From: an uncultured Opitutaceae bacterium
Lineage (GTDB): Bacteria; Verrucomicrobiota; Verrucomicrobiia; Opitutales; Opitutaceae
DNA: 64,000 nucleotides
Assembly: GCA_937902925.1 (NCBI GenBank)
Contig: CALFNN010000012.1
Span: 109,826-173,825 of the forward strand
Direction: 5' to 3'
Shown here one piece after another: positions 1 through 9,269 of this stretch; within the stretch, counting starts at the first letter, position 1; each line of letters starts with the position of its first letter. The position numbers were made by a program, and so were the translations under genes. The notes under the pieces are model-generated. The model had not been told where the DNA came from, made no database searches, and was given only the letters and a program-made list of their open reading frames with translations.

Positions 1-5
1 AGCCG

Positions 6-1298
6 ATGTCGCGCCGCCACTTTCTCCGCGGGACCGGGATCGTGCTCGCCCTGCCATTCCTCGATTCGATGCTGCCGGGGTTCGCCCGCGCGACGACGTC
101 GTCGTCTCCGCTCGTGCCGGGCGCAACCCCGCGCCGGATGTTTGCCATCTGCAACAATCTCGGGCTGCTCGGCCGCGAGTTTTTCCCCGCGGGCGCCGGC
201 CGCGACTACACGCCTTCCCCGTATCTGCAGCACCTGCAGGAACACCGCAACGACTTCACCGTCTTCAGCGGTGTCTCGCATCCTTCGGTCGACAGCGGTC
301 ATCCCGCGGACGTTTGCTTTCTCACCGCGGCGCCGCATCCCGGCAGCGGCTCGTTCCACAACACCATCTCGCTCGATCAATACATCGCCGAACGCATCGG
401 CACGCTCACGCGCTTCCCCTCGATCACCCTCGCGGTCAACACCCGCAGCCGGAGCCTGTCTTGCACCGGCACGGGCGTCGCCATCCCCCCGGAGGACAAG
501 GCCGCCGAGGTCTTCAAGCAGCTCTTCCTCCAGGGCACCCAGGCGGAGGTCGACGCGCAGGTTCGCAAGCTCGACACCGGCCAAAGCATCCTCGACACCG
601 TCGCGCAGCAGACGAAGGACCTGCAGCGCAACCTCAGCGTCAACGACCGCGAGCGCCTCGACCAATACTTCACCAGCGTCCGCGATCTCGAGCATCGCCT
701 CCAAGCCTCGAAGGGCTGGGAAACCAAACCGAAACCGGTTGTCCACGTGCCAGTGCCCGTCGACCCGCCGAGCCCCGGCGCGTATATGGCCAAGGTCAAG
801 GTCATGTATGATCTCGCGAAACTCGCCTTCCAGACCGACTCGACCCGCTCGATTTCGCTGATGCTCGACAGCGCTTCCACGCCCGCCGTCGAGGGCATCA
901 CCGACATCGCGATCACCGAGGGATATCACAACCTCTCGCACCACGGAAAGTCCCCGGAGAAGCTCGCGCAGTTGCGGGCACTCGATCTCGCCCACATGAA
1001 GCTCCTCGCCAATCTCTACGCCGAACTCAAGGAGGTGCGCGAGGACGGCGAGTCGCTCCTCGACCGCACGATGGTGCTCTACGGTTCGAACCTCGGCGAT
1101 GCGAACGCCCACGTTTGCACCAACATGCCGGTCATCTTCGCCGGCGGCGGATTTCGCCACGGGCAGCACCTCGGATTCGACCGAGAGCACAATTATCCGC
1201 TGCCCAATCTCTTCGTCTCCATGCTCCAGCGGATGGGCATCGAGGAAGACAAGTTCGCCTCCTCCACCGGCACGATGCGCGGTCTGGAGATGGCCTGA
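6..1298 (+). CDS. DUF1552 family exported protein
   Basis: The protein has 430 residues, normal for the DUF1552 family, which is common in Planctomycetes and Verrucomicrobia and has no established biochemical role. The N-terminus reads [10 protein letters not shown] followed by a hydrophobic run ending near FARA, a twin-arginine (Tat) signal, so export in folded form is likely. Family members usually lie next to DUF1592/DUF1588 cytochrome-like proteins; that partner would be upstream of the window. The ATG at base 6 is the first start available here, but relatives often carry a few more residues before the double arginine, so the true start may be outside the window. Confidence 0.85.
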   Translation: MSRRHFLRGTGIVLALPFLDSMLPGFARATTSSSPLVPGATPRRMFAICNNLGLLGREFFPAGAGRDYTPSPYLQHLQEHRNDFTVFSGVSHPSVDSGHPADVCFLTAAPHPGSGSFHNTISLDQYIAERIGTLTRFPSITLAVNTRSRSLSCTGTGVAIPPEDKAAEVFKQLFLQGTQAEVDAQVRKLDTGQSILDTVAQQTKDLQRNLSVNDRERLDQYFTSVRDLEHRLQASKGWETKPKPVVHVPVPVDPPSPGAYMAKVKVMYDLAKLAFQTDSTRSISLMLDSASTPAVEGITDIAITEGYHNLSHHGKSPEKLAQLRALDLAHMKLLANLYAELKEVREDGESLLDRTMVLYGSNLGDANAHVCTNMPVIFAGGGFRHGQHLGFDREHNYPLPNLFVSMLQRMGIEEDKFASSTGTMRGLEMA

Positions 1299-1320
1299 CG
1301 ACGAGCGGCTTTGACGGCAG

Positions 1321-1758
1321 ATGAACACTACCCATTTCTGCAAGGATTTCGGCGTCAGGCCGGCCCGCGCCGTTCGCGGCGCACTGCTGGCGATCGCGCT
1401 GGGCGCGGTGATGTCGCTGTTCGCCGCCGAATCCACGCCTGCCACCCAGCCACCGCCCCACTTCACCACCGAGCAGAAAGCCGCGCTCGACGTGCTCGAC
1501 GGCGTGCTCGCGCGATTCGAGGCCTTGCTGGCTCGTGATGACGATGTCCACCACAAGGCCGCCACCTCGGCGGTCCTCCAGGATTTCACGGAACGGCGGG
1601 CGGCGCTCCGCCAGAACTTCGATCAATCCCGCTACGATGAACTGAGGGTCGATCTGAATCTCGCCTATCAACGGCTCGCCAGCTGGCTGGCGGCACCGAC
1701 GTCACCGCCGCCGGCAGCCCAGCCATCAGCACGCTCGGCATCTTCGACCGCCAGGTGA
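1321..1758 (+). CDS. Small exported protein of unknown function
   Basis: This gene encodes 145 residues and I do not recognise the family. The N-terminus has basic residues, then a hydrophobic stretch (about residues 20-37, ALLAIALGAVMSLFAAES) that looks like a signal peptide. The mature part is rich in Ala, Leu, Arg and Asp, with helical character around residues 50-120, and the tail is low-complexity Pro/Ala/Ser. It starts 22 bases after the DUF1552 gene on the same strand, so co-transcription is plausible. The reading frame is kept over the full length, but the repetitive C-terminus limits confidence. Confidence 0.55.
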   Translation: MNTTHFCKDFGVRPARAVRGALLAIALGAVMSLFAAESTPATQPPPHFTTEQKAALDVLDGVLARFEALLARDDDVHHKAATSAVLQDFTERRAALRQNFDQSRYDELRVDLNLAYQRLASWLAAPTSPPPAAQPSARSASSTAR

Positions 1759-1810
1759 ACGCGGCCACCGCGAATCGCGGCCCAGCAGCCGCGCCGCCGG
1801 CCGCGTTAGG

Positions 1811-1841
1811 CAAAACAAAAGCCGGAGCTGGTGGCTCCGGC
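1811..1841 (-). terminator. Rho-independent terminator of the thioredoxin-like gene
   Basis: An 8-bp perfect stem (GCCGGAGC / GCTCCGGC) with a 5-base loop lies at 1821-1841. Read on the minus strand it is followed by TTTTGTTTTG. It lies 25 bases beyond the stop of the minus-strand gene at 1867 and fits as its terminator; it could also limit read-through from the convergent gene at 1321. Confidence 0.75.
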
Positions 1842-1866
1842 TCAACCCGCGGCAGTCGCGCGACGT

Positions 1867-2484
1867 TCAGTATTTCACCGAGCATCCATAGGGATGCGTC
1901 GCCGCTTTCTCGACCGGTTTGCCGGCCTTCACGTCCGCGAGCGCGGCCGCGACGTAATTGGTCGCCCGCGGGATATCCGCCTTGTTCGCCGAGCTGATGC
2001 TGTCGATCGCCCCGTCATAAACGAGCGTGCCGTCCTTCGTGATCACGAACATATGCGGCGTCGTCTGCGCCGCGTAGAGGTGGCCGACCTTCCCGTCGGG
2101 GTCGCGAAAGTATTCCGTCGGCGCCGCCTTGTGTTCCGCCAGCCATGTCTTCAATTCGGCATCGCTGTAGTCGGCCCCCTGCTGGCCTTTCGCCCCTGAA
2201 TTGATCAGCAGCCACACCACCCCGTCGGCCGTCGCCGTGCGCTGGAGGCTGGGAAGGTTGTCGCTCTCGTAATGCTTGCGCACGATTGGGCAGTCGGGGT
2301 TGTTCCACTCGAGCACCACCGTCTTGCCCTTGTAATCCGAGAGCTTGTGCGTCTGGCCGCTGAGGTCGGTCAGGGTGAAATCCGGCGCGGCTTTCCCGAT
2401 TTCCACGGACGCCCGCGCCGTTGGCATCGCACCGGCGGCGGCCACGGCCACCGCGAACGTGATGAGTTTGGCAATGGTTTTCAT
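1867..2484 (-). CDS. Exported thioredoxin-fold (AhpC/TSA-like) protein
   Basis: The predicted product is 205 residues from the ATG giving MKTIAKLITF; an in-frame start nine codons upstream would spoil the signal peptide. The first ~25 residues form a Sec signal ending around ARA. The mature part follows the redoxin pattern: GKAAPDFTLTDLSGQ, then LSDYKGKTVVLEWNNPDCPIV, where a single cysteine replaces the usual CxxC, then a TTPHMFVI segment with the cis-proline typical of the fold. The pattern suggests a periplasmic peroxiredoxin-like or one-cysteine redoxin, not a disulfide reductase. A second cysteine near the C-terminus (YGCSV) could act as a resolving residue; this is inference. Confidence 0.8.
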   Translation of the reverse strand: MKTIAKLITFAVAVAAAGAMPTARASVEIGKAAPDFTLTDLSGQTHKLSDYKGKTVVLEWNNPDCPIVRKHYESDNLPSLQRTATADGVVWLLINSGAKGQQGADYSDAELKTWLAEHKAAPTEYFRDPDGKVGHLYAAQTTPHMFVITKDGTLVYDGAIDSISSANKADIPRATNYVAAALADVKAGKPVEKAATHPYGCSVKY

Positions 2485-2591
2485 GGGAGAACTGTGAGCC
2501 AGACGAAACACGATCCCGAACGTTTCGCAACCCCGTCCGCCGCTCCGAAAACAGTTTGCCGGGCCGCTTGCCCGCCCGTTAACGTCCGCGT

Positions 2592-4115
2592 GTGCTGGGC
2601 TGGCTCGCCGACCTTTTCCGCCTCGCAGGGGGCCTCGTCTACTGGAACTTGCGCAAATCCTGGTTCCGGCTTCGGCGCGGGCGCGCCCGCTGCCCCTGCC
2701 AGAGTCTGAGCGACTCCGGCCGCGCCTTCGAAACCATCTGCGAAGCCAGCGTCCAGTGGGACAAGCCCGCGCGTTTCCGCCGCGTCTGCCCCCTGCTGGT
2801 CGGGACGAAGGACGGGCTCCGCTGCTCCGTCGACACGGCGGACGTCCGACCGTTCTGGGGCCGGATGTTCGGCTGGTATGGCAGCACGCTCCTGGCGATC
2901 TACCTCACCGGCGCCATCGGGGTTTTCATTTTTCTCCGGGCCATCGGCTATCCGGTCAGCATCGTGCACGTGACGTGGCCGGGGCTGTGGTATCGCGTGC
3001 CGCAGGCCCGTGGGTGGTTCTTTTTCGAGCGCTCGAATCGCGCCTTTGCCGCGGGCCGGACAGCCGAGGGACTGCTCTATCTCGCGAACGCCTACGAATT
3101 CGATCCGGGCAACTACGCCGTCGGCCTCACCCTCGCGAAAAACTACCAGGCCGCCCACCCCCAGGCCTCCGACCAGATCTTCAACCAGCTGTTGCGGGAC
3201 CACCCCGCGGAGCACAACGCCACCGCCCAGGAATGGTTTCGCGCCCTGCTCGCCCGTGGCAGCTTTGAAAAGGTGGCCGCACTCGCGCGGGACGAGGCGC
3301 TTTCCGATCCCGTCCACGCCTACGCCTGGATGCGCGCCCTGCTCTTTGCGACGCACCAGACCGGCGACGACTCGGCCCTGCACGCCCTGCTCGCCAATGC
3401 GTCGCCCGCCGCGGCACTCTGGCACCAGTTGATCGAAACCGAGCTGCTTGTTCGCACGGGACGGACTCGCGAGGCCCAGGCCGCTTTGCGGCGGCCGTGG
3501 CGAACGGACCCGTCGCCCAACACCCAATTCACCCTCTACTACCGTGTGCGAACGCTGATCAAGCTTCACGACCCCGGTGATATCCTCGACGCTGTCGACC
3601 TGCTTCTCACCCCAAACCACCTCGACGACGAGGCCGCCACCACGCTGCTCCTCGATGCCTATGCCGCGGCCGGCGCCCAGCGTTCCCGCCAGGCCGAGAT
3701 CGACCGGCTGCTCGCTCCGAAACTCGACCTTCCCCGGATCAAGATCCTTTGTGCCCACCTGATTCGCTGGCCCGACGCGGCCACCTTCGCGCGCCTCTGT
3801 GACAAAGTGGAGCTCGACCAGATCCCGATGAACACCGACAGTGCCGGCGTGTGGTTTTCGCTGATGTGCACGGCCGGCGCGGTCGGCGACTTCGCCCGGC
3901 TGCACGCTTTGGTCGTCAAACTCAAGCAGGCGTCGAACTCGCCCTTCGTCGCCCTCAACGCCGTCGAGTCGTTTTTTCGCGGCGACACCGCGATCCAGCG
4001 CGTCACCACGCTCCTGCCGGTGCTGCCGCTGCCGCTCGAGACCAATTATGCGCTGATCGAGCGCTATCCCGGCCCGCCGCGGTCCATCGGGACGGTCCGG
4101 CCGGAGAGCCCATGA
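2592..4115 (+). CDS. Membrane-anchored helical-repeat (TPR-like) protein linked to exosortase
   Basis: The product has 507 residues from a GTG start. The N-terminal ~90 residues hold an amphipathic segment and four cysteines (CPC, a third near position 53, and RCS), possibly a metal site. One clear membrane span follows (about residues 97-120, STLLAIYLTGAIGVFIFLRA). The rest is alpha-helical with TPR-like units such as AEGLLYLANAYEFDPGNY and the usual A/G/L spacing. Its stop overlaps the start of the exosortase gene (ATGA at 4112), so the two are translationally coupled, and a scaffold or assembly role for surface-protein sorting or exopolysaccharide export is a reasonable inference. I cannot name a family with certainty. 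Confidence 0.7.
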   Translation: MLGWLADLFRLAGGLVYWNLRKSWFRLRRGRARCPCQSLSDSGRAFETICEASVQWDKPARFRRVCPLLVGTKDGLRCSVDTADVRPFWGRMFGWYGSTLLAIYLTGAIGVFIFLRAIGYPVSIVHVTWPGLWYRVPQARGWFFFERSNRAFAAGRTAEGLLYLANAYEFDPGNYAVGLTLAKNYQAAHPQASDQIFNQLLRDHPAEHNATAQEWFRALLARGSFEKVAALARDEALSDPVHAYAWMRALLFATHQTGDDSALHALLANASPAAALWHQLIETELLVRTGRTREAQAALRRPWRTDPSPNTQFTLYYRVRTLIKLHDPGDILDAVDLLLTPNHLDDEAATTLLLDAYAAAGAQRSRQAEIDRLLAPKLDLPRIKILCAHLIRWPDAATFARLCDKVELDQIPMNTDSAGVWFSLMCTAGAVGDFARLHALVVKLKQASNSPFVALNAVESFFRGDTAIQRVTTLLPVLPLPLETNYALIERYPGPPRSIGTVRPESP

Positions 4116-5731
4116 ACCCACCCGCTGTGCCTGCCTCCGCCGTTGCCCGGATGCCGTGGCTGGCCAAGTTCAACCTCCTTGCGCTCGCCGCGTGCATGGT
4201 TGCGTTGTGCGTGCAACTCTGGGGCGACTGGCGCCACAACCCCGATCTTTCCCATGGGCTGCTCATGCCGGTGGTGTTCTTGTTGCTGTTGAACGAGAGC
4301 CGGGCCGCGGGCCCCGTGCGCTGGGCTCCAGCCGGCCGCGGCTCCGTCGTCGTTCTGCTGGCTTTGCTCGTCGCCGGTCTCGGCGCGCTCGTCATGGCCG
4401 GGCTCTACGCGGCCTCGCTCGACTGGTCGCACGCGCTGGTAAATCTCTCGCTCACGCTCTCGCTCGCGTTCCTGCTTGGCGCCGGGCTCGTGGTGTTCTC
4501 GAATTCTGGGCTCCGTCTCATCCCGATCAATTGGACGGCATGCGTCGCGATCGCCCTCTGGCTCCTGTGCGCGCCGATCCCACCCGGCACCTACACCCGC
4601 CTGACGATCGCCCTTCAACTCCGGGTCACCGAAAACGTCCTCCACACCCTCCACGTGCTCGGTATCGCCGCGAACCGGCATGGCAACGTCCTCGAGCTGG
4701 CTCGCGGCTCCGTCGGCATCGAGGAGGCGTGCAGCGGCGTCCGCAGCCTGATTTCGTGCATTTTCGCCGGTCTGTTTTTTTCCGCCACGCTCGTGCGCCG
4801 GCCGTGGGCGCGCGCGCTCATCATCGCGTTGTCGGCGCCGCTCGCGCTCTTGATGAACTTCATTCGCTCGCTCGCTCTCACGTTGCTTGCCTCGCGCGGC
4901 ATCGACATCGCCGGCACCTGGCACGACGTCACCGGCTTTGCCGTGCTCGGGGTGACCGCCGTGTTGCTCGGCGGGCTCGCGCTCCTGCTCGAACGTCGCC
5001 CGCCGCCCCCGCCCGCTCTTGCGGCCCCGCCGCCCGCCGCGGACCCGCGGTCCTTGGCGGTTCGCTCGCAGTTCAGGATCCTCTCGTCCGGCCTCGTCGC
5101 GGCCCTCGGGCTGACCATTCTCTTCATCGCCAACACCCATCCGTCCGACCATCGCGACGCGCCCGTCCCCAACCTCCTCGCGATGCTGCCCGCCTCGGCG
5201 CCCGGTTGGGCGATCGAGACGAGTTCCGACATCTATCAGTTCCGTGATACGTTGCAGACCGACAATCTCGCGCAACGGATCTACAAGAAAACCGATGCAC
5301 GCGGTCATGGCGTCGAAATCATCCTCTACCTGGCCTACTGGCGCCCCGGCCAGGCGTCGGTGAGCCTTGTCGCCTCCCACACTCCCGACGCGTGCTGGCC
5401 GGGCTCCGGCTGGAGCGCATTGCCCACCCCGCAGGCGCGCGAGCAACCGGTGATCACCGCCCGCACCCTTCCGACCGCGGAGTATCGCCTCTTCAAAAAT
5501 GGCGACTTCCCCCAGTTCGTCTGGTTCTGGCATCTCTACGACGGCCAGCCGATTGCCTACCGCGATCCTTACTCGGCCATCGAGCTTTTGCGCATCGCCT
5601 GGCGCTATGGTTTCCGTCACAACGGCGATCAGCTTTTTGTCCGCGTCTCCAGCAACCGCCCCTGGGCTGAAATTGCTGGCGAGCCGTTGCTCGCCGAGTT
5701 TTTCGCCCATACCCAATCGCTCGGCTTGTAA
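4112..5731 (+). CDS. Exosortase with fused C-terminal EpsI-type domain
   Basis: The product has 539 residues from the ATG overlapping the previous stop. The N-terminal half is a multi-span membrane protein of the exosortase/archaeosortase family. The proposed catalytic residues are all present: C207 in EEACSGVRS, R252 in MNFIRS and H271 in GTWHD. A proline/alanine linker (about residues 295-310) leads to another hydrophobic span and a soluble EpsI-like domain with HTPDACWPGSGW near residue 430. Exosortases cleave and transfer C-terminally tagged proteins (PEP-CTERM and similar) at the inner membrane. No tagged substrate was found in this window, so the targets must be encoded elsewhere. The fusion resembles exosortases of exopolysaccharide-associated systems. 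Confidence 0.88.
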   Translation: MNPPAVPASAVARMPWLAKFNLLALAACMVALCVQLWGDWRHNPDLSHGLLMPVVFLLLLNESRAAGPVRWAPAGRGSVVVLLALLVAGLGALVMAGLYAASLDWSHALVNLSLTLSLAFLLGAGLVVFSNSGLRLIPINWTACVAIALWLLCAPIPPGTYTRLTIALQLRVTENVLHTLHVLGIAANRHGNVLELARGSVGIEEACSGVRSLISCIFAGLFFSATLVRRPWARALIIALSAPLALLMNFIRSLALTLLASRGIDIAGTWHDVTGFAVLGVTAVLLGGLALLLERRPPPPPALAAPPPAADPRSLAVRSQFRILSSGLVAALGLTILFIANTHPSDHRDAPVPNLLAMLPASAPGWAIETSSDIYQFRDTLQTDNLAQRIYKKTDARGHGVEIILYLAYWRPGQASVSLVASHTPDACWPGSGWSALPTPQAREQPVITARTLPTAEYRLFKNGDFPQFVWFWHLYDGQPIAYRDPYSAIELLRIAWRYGFRHNGDQLFVRVSSNRPWAEIAGEPLLAEFFAHTQSLGL

Positions 5732-5776
5732 CCCGGCCCCACCCCTGTCTCTCCCACTCCCGGCTTCTGCCACCCC

Positions 5777-5869
5777 GTGCCCCTGCCCGTCACCGCGCTT
5801 GAGAAGCGCATCCTCGCCATCCTCGCCTTGCTCATCGTTCTGGGCTTGATCGGGCTGACCGTGCTCTAG
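5777..5869 (+). CDS. Possible 30-residue single-span membrane peptide
   Basis: A short frame starts at GTG, 45 bases after the exosortase stop. It encodes 30 residues: a short N-terminus with Glu, Lys and Arg (ALEKR), then an almost unbroken hydrophobic stretch (ILAILALLIVLGLIGLTVL) to the stop. It looks like a minimal membrane span with a positively charged cytoplasmic end. There is no ribosome-binding site, but neighbours lack one too. It could be a small partner of the exosortase, or a chance hydrophobic frame in GC-rich DNA. I do not recognise it. Confidence 0.35.
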   Translation: MPLPVTALEKRILAILALLIVLGLIGLTVL

Positions 5870-6069
5870 CGGGCCTCCCGCCTTTTCCTGAACCGCCCGG
5901 TTTCTCCTCTGCAACTTTCCCCTTTCACCCCCGGCCGTCTCCTGCATCCTTCCGGCCCTGCCACGCGTATGATTCGGAAATGTCCATCATGCTGTCCTGC
6001 CTGCCCGACGCGTTTGCCGCGACGGTTTCCGCAGGGGACAATCCGGCCCGCCCGCCGGACGACGCGCGC

Positions 6070-6666
6070 ATGAGCGGAGCCGCCCCCACTCCTCCATCCG
6101 ACGAGCGTCAGCTCGCCGACGCGCGCCTCCTGCGCCGCATGGCAGCCGGCGACAAGGCTGCCTTCGCGGAACTCTACGACCGCTTTTCGCGCCCGCTCTA
6201 CGCCACCGCGCTCCGCATCGTCAACGACCCCGCGGAGGCGCAGGACATCACCCACGACGCGTTTCTCGCCCTCTGGGAAAAGGCCGCCGTCTTCGCGAGC
6301 GAACGCGGCACCGCGTTCGCCTGGGCCGTCACCCTCGTCCGCAACCGCGCCATCGACCGCGTGCGCACCCGCCGCCGCCGCGCCGAACTCCTCGCCGCCT
6401 CGCCCCCCGCCGACCTCGGTTACCACGAGGACACCGCCGGCGCCGCCGCGGACGATAGTGCGACGCTCGGCGACGAGGCCCGGGTCGTTCGCGCCGCCGT
6501 CGCCACGCTCCCGCCCGAGCAACGCCGCGCCCTCGAGCTCGCGTTCTTCGGCGGCCTCACCCAGCAACAAATCGCCGAACGGCTCTCGGAGCCCCTCGGC
6601 ACCGTCAAGGCCCGCGTTCGACGCGGTCTCCTCAAACTTCGCGACTCGCTCGCGCGCCGGCTATGA
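6070..6666 (+). CDS. ECF-type RNA polymerase sigma factor
   Basis: The ATG at 6070 gives 198 residues, the usual ECF length; an upstream in-frame ATG at 5980 would add 30 unconserved residues. Region 2 is visible from LLRRMAAGDKAAFAELYDRF through DPAEAQDITHDAFLALWEKA and the WAVTLVRNRAIDRVRTR segment. Region 4 contains LPPEQRRALELAFFGGLTQQ with the helix-turn-helix IAERLSEPLGTVKARVRRG. It directs RNA polymerase to a dedicated promoter set when released by its anti-sigma factor, encoded next with an overlapping start. The pair resembles the SigK/RskA type. Confidence 0.9.
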   Translation: MSGAAPTPPSDERQLADARLLRRMAAGDKAAFAELYDRFSRPLYATALRIVNDPAEAQDITHDAFLALWEKAAVFASERGTAFAWAVTLVRNRAIDRVRTRRRRAELLAASPPADLGYHEDTAGAAADDSATLGDEARVVRAAVATLPPEQRRALELAFFGGLTQQQIAERLSEPLGTVKARVRRGLLKLRDSLARRL

Positions 6667-7748
6667 TCGACGAACGTCACGAGGAACTCGCCGCGCTCGC
6701 CGCCTTCGACCTGCTCGAGGGCGCCGAGCTGGCGCAGTTCGAGGCCGAGTGCGCCCGCGACCCCGCGCTGGCCGCGCTTGTGCGCGATCTCCGCGAGGCT
6801 GCGGCCAGCCTCGCCCTCGCGGCGCCCGCGGTCGAACCACCGGCCGCTCTCCGCGACCGCGTGCTTGCGTCCATTGTGAATTCGAAGGCCGGGACTCCCC
6901 GGGCGAACATCATCTCGTTCCCCGTCTGGCTGCCCTGGTTCGCCGCTGCGTGCCTCGCGATCTCGACCGCCTGGTTCGGCCAGCTTTATTTCGCGAGCCG
7001 TTCCACGGCCACCCTCTTGGGCGAACAGCAGGAACTCGCCGACATCGGGCTCAAATCCGCCCGCACCCAGCTCGAAACCGAGCGCCTTCTTTCTGGTCAG
7101 CAACGCGCCAGCCTCGACCGCCAGCTCGCGGAATCCACCCGCCAGCTCGCGGACGCCACCTCGCGCGCCACGTCGACCGACCAGCTTCTCGCCGCCGCCC
7201 GCTCGCAGCTCGGGGAGGAGCGTGCCACTCTCGGCGCTCGCGTCGCTGCGCTCGACCAGCAGCTCGCCGCGATGCAATCGCGGTCGGCCGACACGACCCG
7301 GCAGCTCGAGGACGCCCGGAAATTGCTCGCGGCCAGCGACGCCGAATTGGAGCGGCAGGCCCAGCGCATCGTCGCCATTGCCACGGACGCGAAGCTCGAG
7401 TCCGACCTCGCAAACTTCAAGATCACGACGCTCGCCTCGATGCTCAAGAATTCGCCCCAGGCCCTCGCCGTCGCCGTCTGGAATCCCGCCACGCAGCAGG
7501 GCGTTCTTCAGGTCGACAAACTGCCCGCGCTGGCCGCCGACAAGGATTATCAGCTCTGGGTCGTCGATCCGCAATATCCTGCGCCCGTGGATGGCGGAGT
7601 ATTCACCGTCGACGCCAAGACGGGCGCAGCCCATGTCGCGTTCACGGCGAAGCAGCCGGTCCGCGCGATCAACGCCTTCGCCGTCACCCTCGAACGCAAG
7701 GGCGGTGTGCCCAAGGCCGAGGGTCCGTTCGTCCTCCTCGGCAAATAG
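6663..7748 (+). CDS. Anti-sigma factor, RskA-like, with long coiled coil
   Basis: The 361-residue product overlaps the sigma gene by four bases (ATGA), the usual arrangement for a sigma/anti-sigma pair. Residues 1-80 are helical and acidic, matching the sigma-binding domain of RskA-type factors but without a zinc HxxxCxxC motif. One membrane span lies around 84-108 (PVWLPWFAAACLAIS). Residues ~115-255 form a long coiled coil rich in Gln, Arg and Glu, longer than in typical RskA. The C-terminal ~105 residues match the RskA extracytoplasmic domain (AVAVWNPATQQGVLQVDKLP and YQLWVVDP). The likely trigger is regulated proteolysis in the envelope. Confidence 0.85.
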   Translation: MIDERHEELAALAAFDLLEGAELAQFEAECARDPALAALVRDLREAAASLALAAPAVEPPAALRDRVLASIVNSKAGTPRANIISFPVWLPWFAAACLAISTAWFGQLYFASRSTATLLGEQQELADIGLKSARTQLETERLLSGQQRASLDRQLAESTRQLADATSRATSTDQLLAAARSQLGEERATLGARVAALDQQLAAMQSRSADTTRQLEDARKLLAASDAELERQAQRIVAIATDAKLESDLANFKITTLASMLKNSPQALAVAVWNPATQQGVLQVDKLPALAADKDYQLWVVDPQYPAPVDGGVFTVDAKTGAAHVAFTAKQPVRAINAFAVTLERKGGVPKAEGPFVLLGK

Positions 7749-7892
7749 CTCCCGCTTTTTCGCTGTTTTTGGCCTCGGCGCGTCAGCGTCGGTGGGACCC
7801 GTTTCCCGCGCGGCCCGGGTTCGCGGATCCAAATCGTTTCCCGCGTTTCCATCCCGGCCTGATTGACCTCGAATCGCTTCGCCCCCGTGCAT

Positions 7893-7935
7893 GCTGGAAG
7901 TTTCTCTGGTTGTTGGAGCTTGGCGCTGGGGGTTT
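7893..7935 (+). repeat. Period-7 repeat arm upstream of fabV
   Basis: The 251-base gap between the anti-sigma gene and fabV holds a segment in which the core TGG recurs about every seven bases (TTCTCTGG, TTGTTGG, AGCTTGG, CGCTGGG). Closely similar segments occur at 13556-13606 and, inverted, at 13471-13512 and 32220-32268. The rest of the gap shows no gene, and no clear promoter boxes were seen. Confidence 0.5.
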
Positions 7936-7999
7936 CACGCCGTCGGCCCGGAGCTTTCCCCTTGTCAGCCGTCCTCCCCCCGCGAAATCTCCCCGCCGC

Positions 8000-9187
8000 A
8001 TGATCATCAAACCCAAGGTCCGCGGATTTGTTTGTGTCACGGCGCACCCGGAAGGTTGCGCCGCCCACGTGCAGGAGTGGATCGACCACATCAAATCCAA
8101 GGGGGCCATCGCTCCCGGGCCAAAGAAGGTCCTGGTCATCGGTTCTTCGACCGGCTACGGGCTCGCCTCCCGCATCGCCGCCACCTTTGGCTCGGGCGCC
8201 GCGACGCTCGGCATCTTTTTCGAGCGCCCTTCCGAGGAGGGCCGCCCCGCGACGCCCGGTTGGTATAATACGATCGCTTTCACCCGTGCTGCCCGCGCCG
8301 CCGGGCTCTACGCGAAGAATCTCAACGGTGATGCGTTTTCCGCCGATATGAAGCGCCAGGCCCTCGATCTCATCCGTGCCGACCTCGGTAAGGTCGACCT
8401 TGTCGTCTACTCGCTCGCCTCGCCACGCCGCACGCATCCGCAGACCGGCGTCGTTCACAAGTCCTGCCTCAAGCCCGTCGGCGTCTCCTACACCAACAAG
8501 ACCGTCGACACCGACAAGGGCATCGTCAGCACGGTCACCATCGATCCCGCCACCGGGCAGGAAATTGCCGACACGGTTGCCGTGATGGGCGGAGAGGACT
8601 GGGAAATGTGGATGAATGCCCTGGCCGAGGCCAGGCTTCTCGCGCCCGGCGCGCAATCGGTCGCCTACTCCTACCTCGGCCCCGACGTCACCTGGCCCAT
8701 CTATAAGAACGGCACCATCGGCCTGGCCAAAAACGATCTCGAGCGCGCCGGCCGGAACATCGACTCGCTCCTTAAGCTCAACGGCGGCGGCCGCGCATTC
8801 ATTTCCGTCAACAAGGCCCTCGTCACCCAGGCCAGTTCGGCGATCCCGGTCGTCCCGCTCTACATTTCGATCCTCTACAAGCTCATGAAGGCCGCCGGCA
8901 CGCACGAGGGCTGCATCGAGCAGATCCAGCGGCTTTTCGCCACGCAGATGTATGCCGGGCACACGCCGCAGTTCGACGAGGCCGGCCGCGCACGGGTCGA
9001 CGATTGGGAAATGCGCCCGGCGATCCAGGCGGCCGTCCGCGAAATCTGGCCGCGAGTGACGACGGAGAATCTCGCGGTCGAGACCGACATCGCCGGTTAC
9101 CGCAGCGAATTCCTGAAGCTTTTCGGCTTCGGCCTCGCCGGCGTGAACTACGACGCCGAGACGGAACCGCACCTCCCGATGCTGTAA
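8000..9187 (+). CDS. fabV: FabV trans-2-enoyl-ACP/CoA reductase
   Basis: The 395-residue product has the normal FabV length; the ATG at 8000 gives MIIKPKVRGF, the conserved family N-terminus. FabV reduces trans-2-enoyl-ACP (or CoA) with NAD(P)H in the last step of each fatty-acid elongation cycle and is insensitive to triclosan. The nucleotide-binding segment VLVIGSSTGYGLASRI is at residues 44-59. The family's Y-x8-K active site is exact: Y235 and K244 in YKNGTIGLAK, with a further Tyr in SYLGPDV just before. No other fatty-acid gene is near, so it is probably transcribed alone. Confidence 0.96.
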   Translation: MIIKPKVRGFVCVTAHPEGCAAHVQEWIDHIKSKGAIAPGPKKVLVIGSSTGYGLASRIAATFGSGAATLGIFFERPSEEGRPATPGWYNTIAFTRAARAAGLYAKNLNGDAFSADMKRQALDLIRADLGKVDLVVYSLASPRRTHPQTGVVHKSCLKPVGVSYTNKTVDTDKGIVSTVTIDPATGQEIADTVAVMGGEDWEMWMNALAEARLLAPGAQSVAYSYLGPDVTWPIYKNGTIGLAKNDLERAGRNIDSLLKLNGGGRAFISVNKALVTQASSAIPVVPLYISILYKLMKAAGTHEGCIEQIQRLFATQMYAGHTPQFDEAGRARVDDWEMRPAIQAAVREIWPRVTTENLAVETDIAGYRSEFLKLFGFGLAGVNYDAETEPHLPML

Positions 9188-9269
9188 CCACGGGCGCAAG
9201 CCCACGGACCGTCTGGTCGCAGCGATCGCACCGTTTCCGTGGCGGGCCTCCCGCCGTTCACGTGCCGGG

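Noticed and set aside
3851..4111. Upstream extension of the exosortase frame
   Set aside because: It overlaps the preceding gene in another frame and the ATGA junction gives a natural start.
2481..4121. Long antisense frames over the repeat-protein and exosortase genes
   Set aside because: They lie opposite well-supported genes with motifs and coupled starts, and have the biased composition of shadow frames.
6458..7999. Upstream extension of the fabV frame
   Set aside because: It overlaps the sigma/anti-sigma genes in another frame; FabV has its conserved N-terminus at 8000.
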